The notes under the pieces were generated by a model that was given only the letters and a program-made list of their open reading frames with translations, was not told the origin of the DNA and did not search any database. This document shows positions 55,239-63,996 of a stretch of 64,000 nucleotides of DNA, piece by piece (position 1 is the stretch's first letter; each line of letters starts with the position of its first letter). A program made the position numbers and the translations under genes. The DNA comes from HK1 sp965221725 (GTDB taxonomy: Bacteria; Pseudomonadota; Gammaproteobacteria; HK1). Where the stretch lies: NCBI GenBank assembly GCA_965221725.1, contig OZ244909.1:3038001-3102000 (forward strand), read 5' to 3'.

Positions 55239-56195
55239 GTGGCGGTAACCCTGCGTCAGTTGCGCTACTTCAAGGCGGTGGTGGAAGAAGGCTCTTTCAG
55301 CCGAGCGGCGGAGAGCGTCCACGTCTCCCAGCCCGCGCTGTCGCTCCAGATCCGCGAGCTGGAGGAGACCCTGGGAGCGCCGCTGCTGGAGCGCGAGAGT
55401 CGTCGGGTCATTCTTGCGCCGCTGGGACGGCAGGCGTACGCGCAGGCGCTCAGGGTCCTCGACGAGACGCTTCTTCTGGAGACGATGGGGAAGCGCTTCG
55501 CGGAGGGTCCGTTCCGGATCGCGGTCGGGATCGTCTCCACGCTGGCGCCCTACCTGCTGGCGGGACTTCTGGAGCGCCTGCGATCCGCGTCGCCCCCGGT
55601 CGAACTCGACGTCATGGAGGCTTCGGGGGGGGAACTCGTGTCCACCCTGCTCGCCGGGCGCATCGACGCGGCGATCCTCTCGGTCCCGCTCGGACTGATG
55701 GAACTCGCTGAGATCGAGCTGTTCGAGGACCGTTTCCTGCTCGCCGGCCGGTCCGAGCGGCTGACCGCGTTTCGGGCGCTGGGGGACACCTCCCGGGCGG
55801 CGGATCTGGCGCAGTCCGACATCGGGCCGCTCTTCGCGCTTGGTGAGGAACAGTGCCTCGGCGATCAGGTGCTGGGGGCCTGCTCGGTGTGGCGCCCGCA
55901 GGATGTTCACCGGGGCGCCCGGTCGCTCGGCACCCTCTCCGCGCTCGTCGCGAGCGGGGCGGGCCTGACGCTTCTTCCGGAATCCGCGGTGCTCTGCGAG
56001 CAGGCGGCATATTCCGGTCTGGAGCTGCTTCGCCTCGCTCCGCCCGAGCCGTCGAGACGCATCGGGCTCGTCCATCGCGCGGTGTTTCAGGGCCAGCCCT
56101 GGGTCGATATCGTGGCCGAAGCGGCGTCGGGGGCGGGCGAGGCGCTGGTGAAACAGGTCCGCGAAGCGGTCGAAGAGTATCCCCCGTCCTCCTGA
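55239..56195 (+). CDS. LysR family transcriptional regulator
   Basis: 318 residues with GTG start at 55239 (VAVTLRQLRYFKAVVEEGS), supported by GGAGG six bases upstream. The winged helix-turn-helix is SFSRAAESVHVSQPALSLQI followed by RELEETLGAPLLERESRRV. The effector domain (about residues 90-300) is OxyR-like: FRIAVGIVSTLAPYLLAGLL, GALVASGAGLTLLPESAV region. The redox cysteines of OxyR are not at the expected spacing, so peroxide sensing is not claimed. It converges on korB. Confidence 0.93.
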   Translation: MAVTLRQLRYFKAVVEEGSFSRAAESVHVSQPALSLQIRELEETLGAPLLERESRRVILAPLGRQAYAQALRVLDETLLLETMGKRFAEGPFRIAVGIVSTLAPYLLAGLLERLRSASPPVELDVMEASGGELVSTLLAGRIDAAILSVPLGLMELAEIELFEDRFLLAGRSERLTAFRALGDTSRAADLAQSDIGPLFALGEEQCLGDQVLGACSVWRPQDVHRGARSLGTLSALVASGAGLTLLPESAVLCEQAAYSGLELLRLAPPEPSRRIGLVHRAVFQGQPWVDIVAEAASGAGEALVKQVREAVEEYPPSS

Positions 56196-56207
56196 CCGGG
56201 TGTTCAG

Positions 56208-56323
56208 CCCGTAAATTTCCGGTGGTGCCTCGTTTTGAAATTCTGCCCGGTATCTCCAGCCTGCGTGCACCGGGTCTCCCGAGACCTCAGGAGTCGAAGT
56301 AGGGCACTACCAAATTTCCGGGT
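56208..56323. repeat. repeat family B, copy 6
   Basis: CCCGTAAATTTCCGG at the left and CCAAATTTCCGGG at the right, with an inner TTTTGAAATTCTGCCCGG. It fills the gap between the convergent LysR and korB genes and touches the korB stop. Confidence 0.6.
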
Positions 56324-57342
56324 CAGCCGACGGTCCAGGTCTCTCCGGATCGGAGCAGGTCGGCCAGCCTCCCCCTGCCTTCCCGGGCCTGCGCGGCCTC
56401 GACCTGCGCGTTGGCGAGCGCATCGAACGTCGGGCGTTCGACCGCGCGGAGCACGCCGATCGCCTCCGGCAGGGCCGGGTGGCGCATCCGCGCCAACAGG
56501 GTGGCGAGGGTGGGCTCGGCCGCGGCCTCGTCGTGCACCATGAGGTTCGACGTGTCCGTCCCGTTCCCGAGCGCCACCACCTCGGGGACAAGGCCGTTCA
56601 GCCGGATGCCCCGGTCGCGATTGCGGCCGAAGACGAGCGGCTGTCCGTGCTCCAGCTCCACCAGGGTGTCGGGGCGCATCTTCACGTCCTTGGCGTATTC
56701 GAACGCGCCGTCGTTGTAGACGTTGCAGTTCTGGTAGATCTCGATGAAGGCGGTGCCGCGGTGGGCAGCGGCCCGGCGCAGCACGGCGCCGAGATGCTTC
56801 GTGTGCGTGTCCACCGCGCGCGCCACGAAAGTCGCCTCGCTGCCGAGCGCGACGGACAGTGGGTGGAGCGGCGCGTCCACCGAGCCGTAGGGGGTGCTGC
56901 GGGTGACGTGCCCGGGGAGCGAAGTCGGCGAGTACTGGCCCTTGGTCAGCCCGTAGATGCGGTTGTTGAACAGCAGGATCTTGATGTCGACGTTGCGCCG
57001 CATCGCATGCATCAGGTGGTTGCCGCCGATGCTGAGCGCGTCCCCGTCACCGGTGATCACCCACACCTGAAGGTCCGGGCGCGCCGTCTTCAGACCCGTC
57101 GCGACGGCCGGGGCGCGGCCGTGGATGCCGTGCACGCCGTAGGTGTTCAGGTAGTAGGGGAAGCGGCTGGAGCAGCCGATGCCGGAGACGAGCACCAGAT
57201 TCTCGGGGGCGACGCCGATATCGGGCAGAACCTTTTTCATCTGCGCGAGGATGGAGAAGTCGCCGCAGCCTGGGCACCAGCGGATCTCCTGGCTGGAGGC
57301 GAAGTCGTCGGCGGTGAGTTCTGCGGTTCGGGCTTGCACCAT
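56323..57342 (-). CDS. korB: 2-oxoacid:ferredoxin oxidoreductase, beta subunit
   Basis: 339 residues. EIRWCPGCGDFSIL and SGIGCSSRFPYYL carry the [4Fe-4S] cysteines; VITGDGDALSIGGNHLMHAM with LLFNNRIYGLTKGQ is the thiamine-diphosphate site (GDG...NN). YNDGAFEYAKDV holds a variable fourth-cluster region. With KorA it oxidatively decarboxylates a 2-oxoacid, most likely 2-oxoglutarate, giving acyl-CoA and reduced ferredoxin. It is 155 bases downstream of korA. Confidence 0.95.
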   Translation of the reverse strand: MVQARTAELTADDFASSQEIRWCPGCGDFSILAQMKKVLPDIGVAPENLVLVSGIGCSSRFPYYLNTYGVHGIHGRAPAVATGLKTARPDLQVWVITGDGDALSIGGNHLMHAMRRNVDIKILLFNNRIYGLTKGQYSPTSLPGHVTRSTPYGSVDAPLHPLSVALGSEATFVARAVDTHTKHLGAVLRRAAAHRGTAFIEIYQNCNVYNDGAFEYAKDVKMRPDTLVELEHGQPLVFGRNRDRGIRLNGLVPEVVALGNGTDTSNLMVHDEAAAEPTLATLLARMRHPALPEAIGVLRAVERPTFDALANAQVEAAQAREGRGRLADLLRSGETWTVG

Positions 57343-57497
57343 ATTCTCCGGCTATGGGTGGGAACGGTGCCGGCGAAGCTCCGTCGCCGGTGCGCCGTCA
57401 CTTCGGGGGTGCGCACGGGCGGCGAGGGCCGCGCGCCGGCGATGGGTCGGGTCCGTCGCGGGGCGCCCGAGGCGCAGTCGCAAGGAACGATGCGGGC

Positions 57498-59357
57498 TCA
57501 TGCCAGCATCCCTTCGATGACGCTGGTGACGTCCTTCACCCGGAACGGGCGGCCGCGCACCTTGCCGAGCGACGCCACGTCGACCAGATAGCGAGCGCGG
57601 AGCAGCATCGCGAGCTGGCCGAGGTTGAGCTCCGGTACCAGCACCCGCTCGTAGCGCGCGAGCAGCTCGTCGGTGTTCGCGGGCATCGGGTTCAGATGGC
57701 GCAGATGCGCATGCGCCACCACCCCGCCGTCCGCGCGGACCCGCTCCACCGCCTGCCGGCATACGCCGAGGGTGCCGCCCCACGAGAGCACGAGCAGCTT
57801 CCCGCCTTCGGGGCCGGTGGCCTCCAGATCCGGAATCAAGTTGACCGCGTTGGCGACCTTTCGGGCCCGCAGCCGCACCATGTGCTCGTGGTTGTCCGGG
57901 TCGTAGCTCACGTTGCCGGTCAGATCCTGCTTCTCCAGGCTTCCCACCCGGTGCATGAGGCCGGGGGTGCCGGGCAGCGCCCACGGGCGGGCGAGCCATT
58001 CGTCGCGCGCATACGGCTGGAAGGGGGTGGCGTCGCCGTTTCCGTTCGGGTGGCGCACCTCGATGGGTTCGAGGCTCGCGACATCCGGAATGCGCCAGGG
58101 CTCCGCGCCGTTGGCGACGAATGCGTCGGAGAGCACCACCACCGGCGTCATCAGCCGGGTCGCGATCCGCCATGCTTCGACCACGATGTCGAAGCAGTCC
58201 GTGGGGCCGCTCGCGGCGAGCACGGGCAGCGGCGCCTCGCCGCTTCGCCCGAACATCACCTGGAGCAGGTCCGACTGCTCGGGTTTGGTCGGCAGCCCGG
58301 TGCTCGGGCCCCCGCGCTGGATGCTCAGCACCACCAGCGGCAGCTCCAGCATGATTGCGAGCCCCATCGCCTCGGTTTTCAGCGCGATGCCGGGTCCGCT
58401 CGACGCGGTTACCGCCATCGCACCGCCGTATGCGGCGCCGATGGCGGAGGTCACCGCCGCGATCTCGTCCTCGGCCTGGAACGTGCGCACCCCGAAGCGC
58501 TTGTGCCGGGCAAGCTCGTGGAGGATGTCGCTCGCGGGGGTGATCGGGTAGGAGCCGTAGAACAGCGGCTTGCCGGAAAGCTCGGCCGCCGCGATGAGCC
58601 CGGTGGCGAGCGCCTGGTTGCCGGTGATGTTGCGGTACTCGCCGGGCTCGAGGGTGGCCGGCGGCACGTGGTAGCTGCGGGCCAGCGCCTCGGTGGTTTC
58701 CCCGAAGTTCCAGCCGGCGCGCAACGCCTTCACGTCGGCGTCGAGCACCTCCTGCCGATCATGAAAGCGCTTGCGCACCCAGCGCAGCGTCGGCTCCGGG
58801 TCGCGTCCGCAGAGCCAGTAGACGAGCCCCATCGCGAAGAAGTTCCGGCAGCGCGAGGCGAGCTTGCGCCCGACGCCGGGGCCTTCGACTGCCTCGCGGG
58901 TGAGCCGGGTGAGCGGGACCCGGATAACCTCGAATTCATCGAGGCTGTCGTCTTCGAGCGGGTTCGACGCCGCGTGGGCGAGCTTCAGCCCCTTGGCGTC
59001 GAAGGCGTCCTCGTCCACGATCAGGGTGCCCTGGGGCCGGAGGAACCGGAGGTTCTCCGCGAGCGCGGCGGGGTTCATGGCGACGAGGATGTCCACCGTG
59101 TCGCCCGGGGTGTAGATGTCGCGCGAGGCGAAGTGGACCTGGAAGCCCGACACGCCCGCGAGGGTTCCCTTCGGGGCGCGGATCTCGGCCGGAAAATCCG
59201 GAAACGTCGCGACATCGTTCCCGGCGAGCGCGGAGGTGCTGGTGAGCTGGCTGCCGGCGAGCTGCATGCCGTCGCCGGAATCGCCAGCAAAGCGCACGAC
59301 TACCGAATCGAGCTCTTCGATCGGCTTCGTGACCGGCTGGAGGACGCTGTCGTTCAT
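57498..59357 (-). CDS. korA: 2-oxoacid:ferredoxin oxidoreductase, alpha (gamma-alpha fused) subunit
   Basis: 619 residues. The N-terminal gamma domain starts VVVRFAGDSGDGMQLAGSQL; the alpha domain begins near residue 210 with GNQALATGLIAAAELSG and has YGSYPITPASDILHELARHK, EDEIAAVTSAIGAAYGGAMA and SSGPGIALKTEAMGLA, the pyrimidine-binding part of the thiamine site. This two-subunit form is common in aerobic bacteria. The downstream korB completes the enzyme and the upstream [2Fe-2S] protein may accept electrons. Confidence 0.95.
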   Translation of the reverse strand: MNDSVLQPVTKPIEELDSVVVRFAGDSGDGMQLAGSQLTSTSALAGNDVATFPDFPAEIRAPKGTLAGVSGFQVHFASRDIYTPGDTVDILVAMNPAALAENLRFLRPQGTLIVDEDAFDAKGLKLAHAASNPLEDDSLDEFEVIRVPLTRLTREAVEGPGVGRKLASRCRNFFAMGLVYWLCGRDPEPTLRWVRKRFHDRQEVLDADVKALRAGWNFGETTEALARSYHVPPATLEPGEYRNITGNQALATGLIAAAELSGKPLFYGSYPITPASDILHELARHKRFGVRTFQAEDEIAAVTSAIGAAYGGAMAVTASSGPGIALKTEAMGLAIMLELPLVVLSIQRGGPSTGLPTKPEQSDLLQVMFGRSGEAPLPVLAASGPTDCFDIVVEAWRIATRLMTPVVVLSDAFVANGAEPWRIPDVASLEPIEVRHPNGNGDATPFQPYARDEWLARPWALPGTPGLMHRVGSLEKQDLTGNVSYDPDNHEHMVRLRARKVANAVNLIPDLEATGPEGGKLLVLSWGGTLGVCRQAVERVRADGGVVAHAHLRHLNPMPANTDELLARYERVLVPELNLGQLAMLLRARYLVDVASLGKVRGRPFRVKDVTSVIEGMLA

Positions 59358-59433
59358 TGAGTCCGGGATTCGTGCCTGGTGTAGCGATCAAGGCGATTGT
59401 CCGGCCCGGATTATATCCCCAGAAGCCACCCAG

Positions 59434-59643
59434 CCCGGAAATTTCACCAGTTTTTCGGCCAGAACCGGGGTTCAGTCTCAGGTCGGTGGTTCCGGTTCGA
59501 GGGTCTGTGAGAAACCCGGCCACCTGCTCATCTCCTTCCCGTACGCCTTGATGCGCATTTCTCACCCATTCGCTGAGGCGAGGGTGCGTAGATGGTCAGT
59601 CAGATCCGTGCCCGCAGCCGTGAGGATGGTGAAATGTCCGGGC
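59434..59643. repeat. repeat family B, copy 7 (about 210 bp)
   Basis: Left end CCCGGAAATTTCACCAG, right end GATGGTGAAATGTCCGGG. The interior near the right end, AGATCCGTGCCCGCAGCCGT, is the reverse complement of the copy 3 interior. It lies between ferredoxin and korA. Confidence 0.7.
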
Positions 59644-59703
59644 CAGGTAGTGCCGACCGGCTCGAGGTTCGCCACCACCCGGCTGCCGTCGGCGAGGCGT
59701 TCG

Positions 59704-60117
59704 TCAGCGCCCCCCTGCCGTTCGTTCCGGGGCGGGCAGTGAGCGCTCGACGAAGACGTACTCCTCCACCGGCCGGCCGCCGATCAGGTGCTCCTGGATG
59801 ATGCGCTCCAGCACCTCCGGTGTGCACGAGTGGTACCAGGTCCCGTCGGGATAGACGACCGCGATCGGGCCGTGCGCGCACACCCGCAGGCAGTTCGCCT
59901 TGGTGCGGTAGACCCCGCCGGCATCCACGAGCCCGAGCTCGGCGAGCCGCGCCTTGAGGAAGTCCCAGGACTTCAGCCCCAGCGCCTTCGGGCAGCACTT
60001 GGGCTTGGTCTGATCGCTGCAGAGCAGGATATGGCGCCGGATCTGCCCGATGTGCAGTTCCTCGACCATCGCGTCGAGCGTGTCCTGCCGTTCGGTTCTG
60101 CGTGCCGGGGTGCTCAT
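59704..60117 (-). CDS. thioredoxin-like [2Fe-2S] ferredoxin
   Basis: 137 residues from ATG 60117. The cluster cysteines are in ILLCSDQTKPKCC (C-x8-C) and ANCLRVCAHGPIAVVYPDG (C-x3-C), followed by YHSCTPEVLERIIQEHLIGG, the typical end of thioredoxin-fold [2Fe-2S] ferredoxins. It lies upstream of korA on the same strand and is a plausible electron acceptor of KorAB. Confidence 0.92.
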   Translation of the reverse strand: MSTPARRTERQDTLDAMVEELHIGQIRRHILLCSDQTKPKCCPKALGLKSWDFLKARLAELGLVDAGGVYRTKANCLRVCAHGPIAVVYPDGTWYHSCTPEVLERIIQEHLIGGRPVEEYVFVERSLPAPERTAGGR

Positions 60118-60375
60118 GGTTCGTCGGGGGCGCGGTAGTGGGCCAATGTGAGTGGACCGGGGCAAGTGGCCGGGGCAAATGAGCCGAGGTGAGTAGTATC
60201 CAGGATCGGGCGCAGGTATCGAAATCCGGACGGAGGCCAGGACTTTCCCACGCTACGGTGAACGTGTCGTTTGGCAGCCGGATCAGTTATCGAGGTGGTT
60301 GGTCTCGGCCCGGTTGACCGTCAGCGGTGGCCATTCGAGTACCGAAATGGTTTCTTTCGGGCCCGAAAGGCGATT

Positions 60376-60407
60376 CGATTTCCCGATTTCCCGATTTCCC
60401 GATTTCC
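60376..60407. repeat. tandem repeat CGATTTCC x4
   Basis: Four perfect 8-base units, CGATTTCC, end to end, with a partial unit before and after. Unit-number variation is likely between strains. Confidence 0.9.
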
Positions 60408-60533
60408 CGGTTGAGGGGGCGATTCACTGCCAAGAAAAATTGGCGTGGGATGACCCTGGGACGGAAGCCCATGGCTGCACGAGGTGGTAGCCGGGGGTGG
60501 GGCCGCCGACATGTGACGCCGGTATGCGGCGGT

Positions 60534-60617
60534 CATGTCTCGCTTCGGCTCCCGGGCTTTCGGGGAAGTTCGTGCGTACGGGCCGGAGACACCGGGCGGA
60601 ATGTCGAAGTGAGACAC
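60534..60617. repeat. repeat family A, copy 3
   Basis: ATGTCTCGCTTCGGCTCCC at the left, GGGCCGGAGACACCGGGCGG in the middle and ATGTCGAAGTGAGACAC at the right; the ends are inverted repeats. It is 86 bases upstream of the SelW-like gene. Confidence 0.8.
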
Positions 60618-60702
60618 GATCTGTACGGCCGGGAACTGGCCCACGTCATGGCCCGGATGTATTCTCGTGGCCGGAACCGGGGACATGTACGGAGGCGTGC
60701 CG

Positions 60703-60924
60703 ATGAAATTCAGGATCGAATACTGCGGCGCCTGAGGGTACGAGCCCGAAGCGCTCCGTGTGAGCGACAGGTTCTCGCAGGTCGAAGGGGCCGAAATCGA
60801 ACTGGTGAAGAGTTCGGGCGGCGTGTTCGAGATCATCCTGAACGGTGAACTCGTCTACTCGAAGAAAGCGAACGGCCGCTTCCCCGAGTGGAAGGAAGTG
60901 GAGGCAATCGCGGCTCGCGCCTGA
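60703..60924 (+). CDS. SelW-like Rdx family protein, selenoprotein (CxxU, in-frame TGA)
   Basis: 73 residues with TGA at 60733-60735 read as selenocysteine: MKFRIEYCGA-U-GYEPEALRVSDRF. The CxxU in YCGAUGY followed by P and A is the hallmark of the SelT/SelW/Rdx family, a thioredoxin-like fold. The later VFEIILNGELVYSKKANGRF and PEWKEV complete the family pattern to a natural stop at 60922-60924. GGAGG lies seven bases before ATG. A SECIS-like hairpin follows (60742-60774): GAGCC/GGTTC outer stem, CGCTC/GAGCG inner stem, loop CGUGU at 22-26 bases after TGA. Its position and family make selenocysteine far more likely than a stop; ordinary gene callers would miss it. Confidence 0.88.
60742..60774 (+). 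promoter_or_regulatory. candidate bacterial SECIS hairpin of the SelW-like gene
   Basis: Outer arms GAGCC and GGTTC (one G-U pair), inner arms CGCTC and GAGCG, apical loop CGUGU with GU. The loop is 22-26 bases after the TGA, within the SelB range. It was found by eye. Confidence 0.7.
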
Positions 60925-60971
60925 CGACGGTCCGCCACCCGCGCGCTGACTGCCGCGCTTGAAGGCGCCAA

Positions 60972-61158
60972 CCCGAAAATGTCACCCCTTCCCGGCTGCG
61001 GGCCCGGATCTGACTGCTTTGGCCGCGTTGAATGCGACATGGGGGCGGCTAGGGTGCTTGACGTACCTACGGGTACGCTTGCGCGCCCTGACTCGCGTTC
61101 GCCTCGCGCAACCAGCCATCTCCGTGCCCTCGCTTCGCGAATCGGCGACATTTCCAGG
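60972..61158. repeat. repeat family B, copy 8 (about 187 bp)
   Basis: Left end CCCGAAAATGTCACCCC, right end TCGGCGACATTTCCAGG; interior GGCTGCGGGCCCGGATCTGA and CTGCTTTGGCCGCG match copy 3. Its right end abuts the truncated dehydrogenase gene. Confidence 0.7.
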
Positions 61159-61359
61159 TCAGGTCCGCTCGTCGCCGGGCTCCGGGTTCGGCACCGGCCA
61201 GTCGTCCCGTACGCTCAGACGGTCGAGCCCGCCGTGGCCGGTCAGCACCACGGCCCGCATCGCACGGGGCAGCGCCGGCCCCGGGCCGGATGGTGCCGCG
61301 ATATCGGTCGAAGTGGACATGTCGCGAGAGATCTCCCGGAATGTTGTTGGAAGCGACAT
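61159..61359 (-). pseudogene. 5' remnant of a zinc-type alcohol dehydrogenase (MDR) gene
   Basis: From ATG 61359 (or 61320) it reads MSTSTDIAAPSG, then MRAVVLTGHGGLDRLSVRDD, WPVPNPEPGDE, the N-terminal strand pair of medium-chain dehydrogenases/quinone oxidoreductases (usually followed by VLIRVGACGLNNTD). The frame instead ends RT-stop where family B copy 8 begins. The remaining 300 or so residues are missing. Confidence 0.7.
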
Positions 61360-61421
61360 CGTATCGTCCCCGGGGTGGGGGCGCAGAACGAATTCGCGCC
61401 ACTCCCCGCCGGCATTCTCGC

Positions 61422-61499
61422 CTGGCGAACATGCGCTCGAAATCGTCCTGAATGGAGGTTCCGGGAGCCCGAGTCTCACCGGAATCGCGCCGCCTCGCT
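61422..61499. repeat. repeat family C, copy 4
   Basis: GCGAACATGCGCTCGAAATC, then CCTGAATGGAGG and CTCACCGGAATCGC, a diverged copy of the family. It lies upstream of the racemase gene. Confidence 0.5.
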
Positions 61500-61637
61500 T
61501 TCTCGGGAATGATGTTGCGGCCGCAGCCATGGGCATGAAATGGCTGCGGTGGGCGCCATTCCCCGCCGGCGAGGCATGGTGAATAATCGTCAGCGCGTGG
61601 CCGGCGGACCCCGCCGGCTGGAGTCGAGCGAGCGGCC

Positions 61638-62300
61638 ATGCGAATCGTCGTGCTCAACCCGAATTCGACGCAGGCGGTGACCGCGGGGATCGATGCGGCG
61701 CTGGAGCCCCTGCGCTTCCGCGGCGGGCCGGAGTTCGAGTGCGCGACCCTGGCCGAAGGGCCGCCCGGCATCGAGACCGACGCCCACGTCGCGGCGGTTG
61801 CCGCGCCCATCTCGCGCTTCGTGGCGTCGAGGGAGGACACCGCCGGCGCGTTCATCATCGCCTGCTTCAGCGATCCGGGGCTTGCGGAGGCACGCCGGGC
61901 GAGCCGGCGTCCGGTGCTCGGCATGGCGGCGTGCGGGATCTTCACCGCCCTGGGGCTCGGCTCCCGCTTCGGCGTGGTCTCCATCCTGGACGAGGCGATC
62001 CCCCGGCACCGGCGCTACTACGACGCGCTCGGCGTCCGGTCCCGTCTTGCCGGTGACCGTGCGATCGGTATCGGCGTCACCGGGCTCGCCGACGAGTCCC
62101 GCACCCTGGATCGCATGGTGTCCACCGGCCGGACGCTGCGCGACGAGGACGGGGCCGAGGTGCTGGTGCTCGGCTGTGCGGGGATGGCGCAATACCGCGC
62201 ACGGCTGGAGGACGCGCTCGGGGTGCCGGTCGTCGATCCGGTGCGGGCGGCGGCGGGCATGGCGCTCTCGGTGCTGGTATCGGGCGACGCCGGCATGTGA
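61638..62300 (+). CDS. Asp/Glu/hydantoin racemase family protein
   Basis: 220 residues. MRIVVLNPNSTQAVTAGID is the family start; the two catalytic cysteines are C76 (FIIACFSDPGLAEARR) and C180 (VLVLGCAGMAQY), and FGVVSILDEAIPRHRRYYDA lies between. It probably racemises a hydantoin or acidic amino acid, or belongs to the related maleate isomerase-like group. The hydantoinase B gene 40 kb away could be functionally linked but is not adjacent. Confidence 0.9.
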   Translation: MRIVVLNPNSTQAVTAGIDAALEPLRFRGGPEFECATLAEGPPGIETDAHVAAVAAPISRFVASREDTAGAFIIACFSDPGLAEARRASRRPVLGMAACGIFTALGLGSRFGVVSILDEAIPRHRRYYDALGVRSRLAGDRAIGIGVTGLADESRTLDRMVSTGRTLRDEDGAEVLVLGCAGMAQYRARLEDALGVPVVDPVRAAAGMALSVLVSGDAGM

Positions 62301-62685
62301 GGCGACGCCCATGCCATGCATTTCCGCCAGACCGGAACATGCGCTCGAAATCCCCCCGAACGGACCGTGATGATGCACTTGACGCCACCTGACTGAACGG
62401 AGCGGTGTGCACCAGGTGGTGTGCAAGCCGGACCGGAACGCCCACGGACGGGCAGCGCCGTTTCGCAGGAACGGTCGCCATGGCCAAGACCCTCGGCAGG
62501 CTCATCCGCGAGAGGATCCGCGAGAGGATCGACGACGAGCCGTGACGTCTATGATCCGGCCTGCTGCGCGCCCACGGTCTCGATACTGGCCGATTCCTGA
62601 CAAAATGTCGTATCACCGTAGAAAATTCACCGTAACTTATTGATTTTCATGTCAGTATGTGATCTGCACCCTACTTCGGGGAGGA
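62301..62685. other. intergenic region after the racemase gene
   Basis: 385 bases. It holds a fragment of repeat family C (62333-62367) and a rightward frame ending MAKTLGRLIRERIRERIDDE that might be a gene tail but cannot be assigned. The stretch 62590-62670 is AT-rich and lies just past the stop of the leftward edge gene. Confidence 0.4.
62333..62367. repeat. repeat family C, copy 5 (fragment)
   Basis: GGAACATGCGCTCGAAATC followed by CCCCCGAACGGACC, matching the left half of copies 1 and 4. Confidence 0.5.
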
Positions 62686-63996
62686 TCAGGGCTGTTGTTC
62701 GGCGGTGGTGCCGAACGCGCCGCTCAGGCGGCCGAGTTCCCCGTAGACTGCCTCGAACGTGCCGGTCGCCACGTTCGGCACCTGTTTCTCGTCCACGTCG
62801 TGGAACTGGCCGCTCCATTCGGACGAATCCGTGAGAGTCCCCTGTTCGCCGTCGATTACCCACACGGTGCGGGCCTGGTGCTTGGTGTCGTCGCTGGTGA
62901 TGCCGCCATCGGCGTCGATGGCGGCCGACTGGAGTTCGACCGACCAGTTCACCGCCTCACCCTCCACCGTGAAGTCATCCACCGTGCCGGTGACGGTGCC
63001 GAGCGCGGCGTCATCGCCAAAATCGACACGCAGCTCCGCCCTGGCCGTGAACTCGCCCGCCTGGGCCGCACCAATCTGGGGGTTGAGGACAAACTGCCCG
63101 ACGGCCGGACCGCGGTAGATCGCCGGTTTGCCCTGCAGTGTCTGCAGAGTCGGGAGCGCCGTGAAGTCCTGCGCGTCACCCACGCCCCCGTGGAAGGTGC
63201 CGATGGCGTCGCGGCCGTTCGCGGCCACGCGCAGCCACCAACCGAAGTAGTGATACGCCCGGTCCGGCTCCGTCACCGTCGCGCCTTCCTCCGGGACGAA
63301 CGCCCAGCCCCCACCGCCCGCAAGCGCGATGCCACCGCCTCGCCTGATCGAGGAGGTACAGTCGTTGTCCATCGCCGGGGTGCACACGTAGGTGCCGCGG
63401 GCCTCGTCAAAGGTGCCGGCGAGTTCGACCCGGCCGTTCGCGCCCGCCTCATGCACCACGTTCCCTGTCGTCGTGGGAAACTCGGACGCGGCGATCAGCG
63501 TGGCGTCCGTGGCCGGTCCAATCACCAGTTCGCCTGCGTCGTTGATGCCGTCCGCAGCGCCGTACTTGCCCATCTCACCGCTGAACGGCCGGGGGCGGGG
63601 GGCGTCGAGGTCGGTGTACAGGACCACCTGGTCGGAGGTCCCGGCGCCCGCGTCGGCGGCGGTGTAGACGCCGCTCATCCAGACACCGCCGGGCTCGGTC
63701 ACCACGCTGCCCGCGACCGCGGTGGTCTCCAGATCCGTGACGGAGATCGGGGGGGTTCCCGGGACGGTGCCCCGCAGTGTCGGAGCTTTCCCGTGCTCTG
63801 CGGTGATGGCGACTTCGTTGATTCGCTTGGCGGCGAGGGCTGCCGTCAGTCTCGCAACTTTGTCGCTCCGTGCCATCCTGATACGCGCCTTGGCGGCATC
63901 GAGGTTGCCTTCAATCACCGAGATGGTGGTTTCGTGCGCTTCCTTCTCCTCGTCCGAGAGAGCGCTGGTTTCCTCCACCGCTTTCTTCGCGGCCAT
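62686..63996 (-). CDS. TbpB-like surface protein with coiled-coil N-terminus (probably 5' incomplete)
   Basis: 436 residues are visible. Residues 1-60 are a charged helical, probably coiled-coil segment (LSDEEKEAHETTISVIEGNL). The rest is rich in Gly, Asp and beta-strand patterns and ends GTFEAVYGELGRLSGAFGTT, the closing motif of transferrin-binding-protein-B-like beta-barrel domains (GxFGAxxGRLAGAFGA). An inner RVELAGTFDEARGTYVC and WSGQFHDVDE fit the same class. The ATG at 63996 is four bases from the window edge and lacks a signal peptide, so the true start is probably outside. I infer a surface-exposed lipoprotein-like domain. Confidence 0.6.
   Translation of the reverse strand: MAAKKAVEETSALSDEEKEAHETTISVIEGNLDAAKARIRMARSDKVARLTAALAAKRINEVAITAEHGKAPTLRGTVPGTPPISVTDLETTAVAGSVVTEPGGVWMSGVYTAADAGAGTSDQVVLYTDLDAPRPRPFSGEMGKYGAADGINDAGELVIGPATDATLIAASEFPTTTGNVVHEAGANGRVELAGTFDEARGTYVCTPAMDNDCTSSIRRGGGIALAGGGGWAFVPEEGATVTEPDRAYHYFGWWLRVAANGRDAIGTFHGGVGDAQDFTALPTLQTLQGKPAIYRGPAVGQFVLNPQIGAAQAGEFTARAELRVDFGDDAALGTVTGTVDDFTVEGEAVNWSVELQSAAIDADGGITSDDTKHQARTVWVIDGEQGTLTDSSEWSGQFHDVDEKQVPNVATGTFEAVYGELGRLSGAFGTTAEQQP

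Larger units (their letters stand above)
60118..60702. other. intergenic region upstream of the SelW-like gene
   Basis: 585 bases without a supported coding gene. It contains a tandem 8-base repeat (60376-60407) and a family A palindromic repeat (60534-60617). The SelW-like gene promoter should lie at its right end. Confidence 0.6.

Noticed and set aside
60376..60407. Octamer tandem repeat as an origin iteron cluster
   Set aside because: No replication gene or DnaA box is nearby and the units are only 8 bases; a simple tandem repeat is enough.
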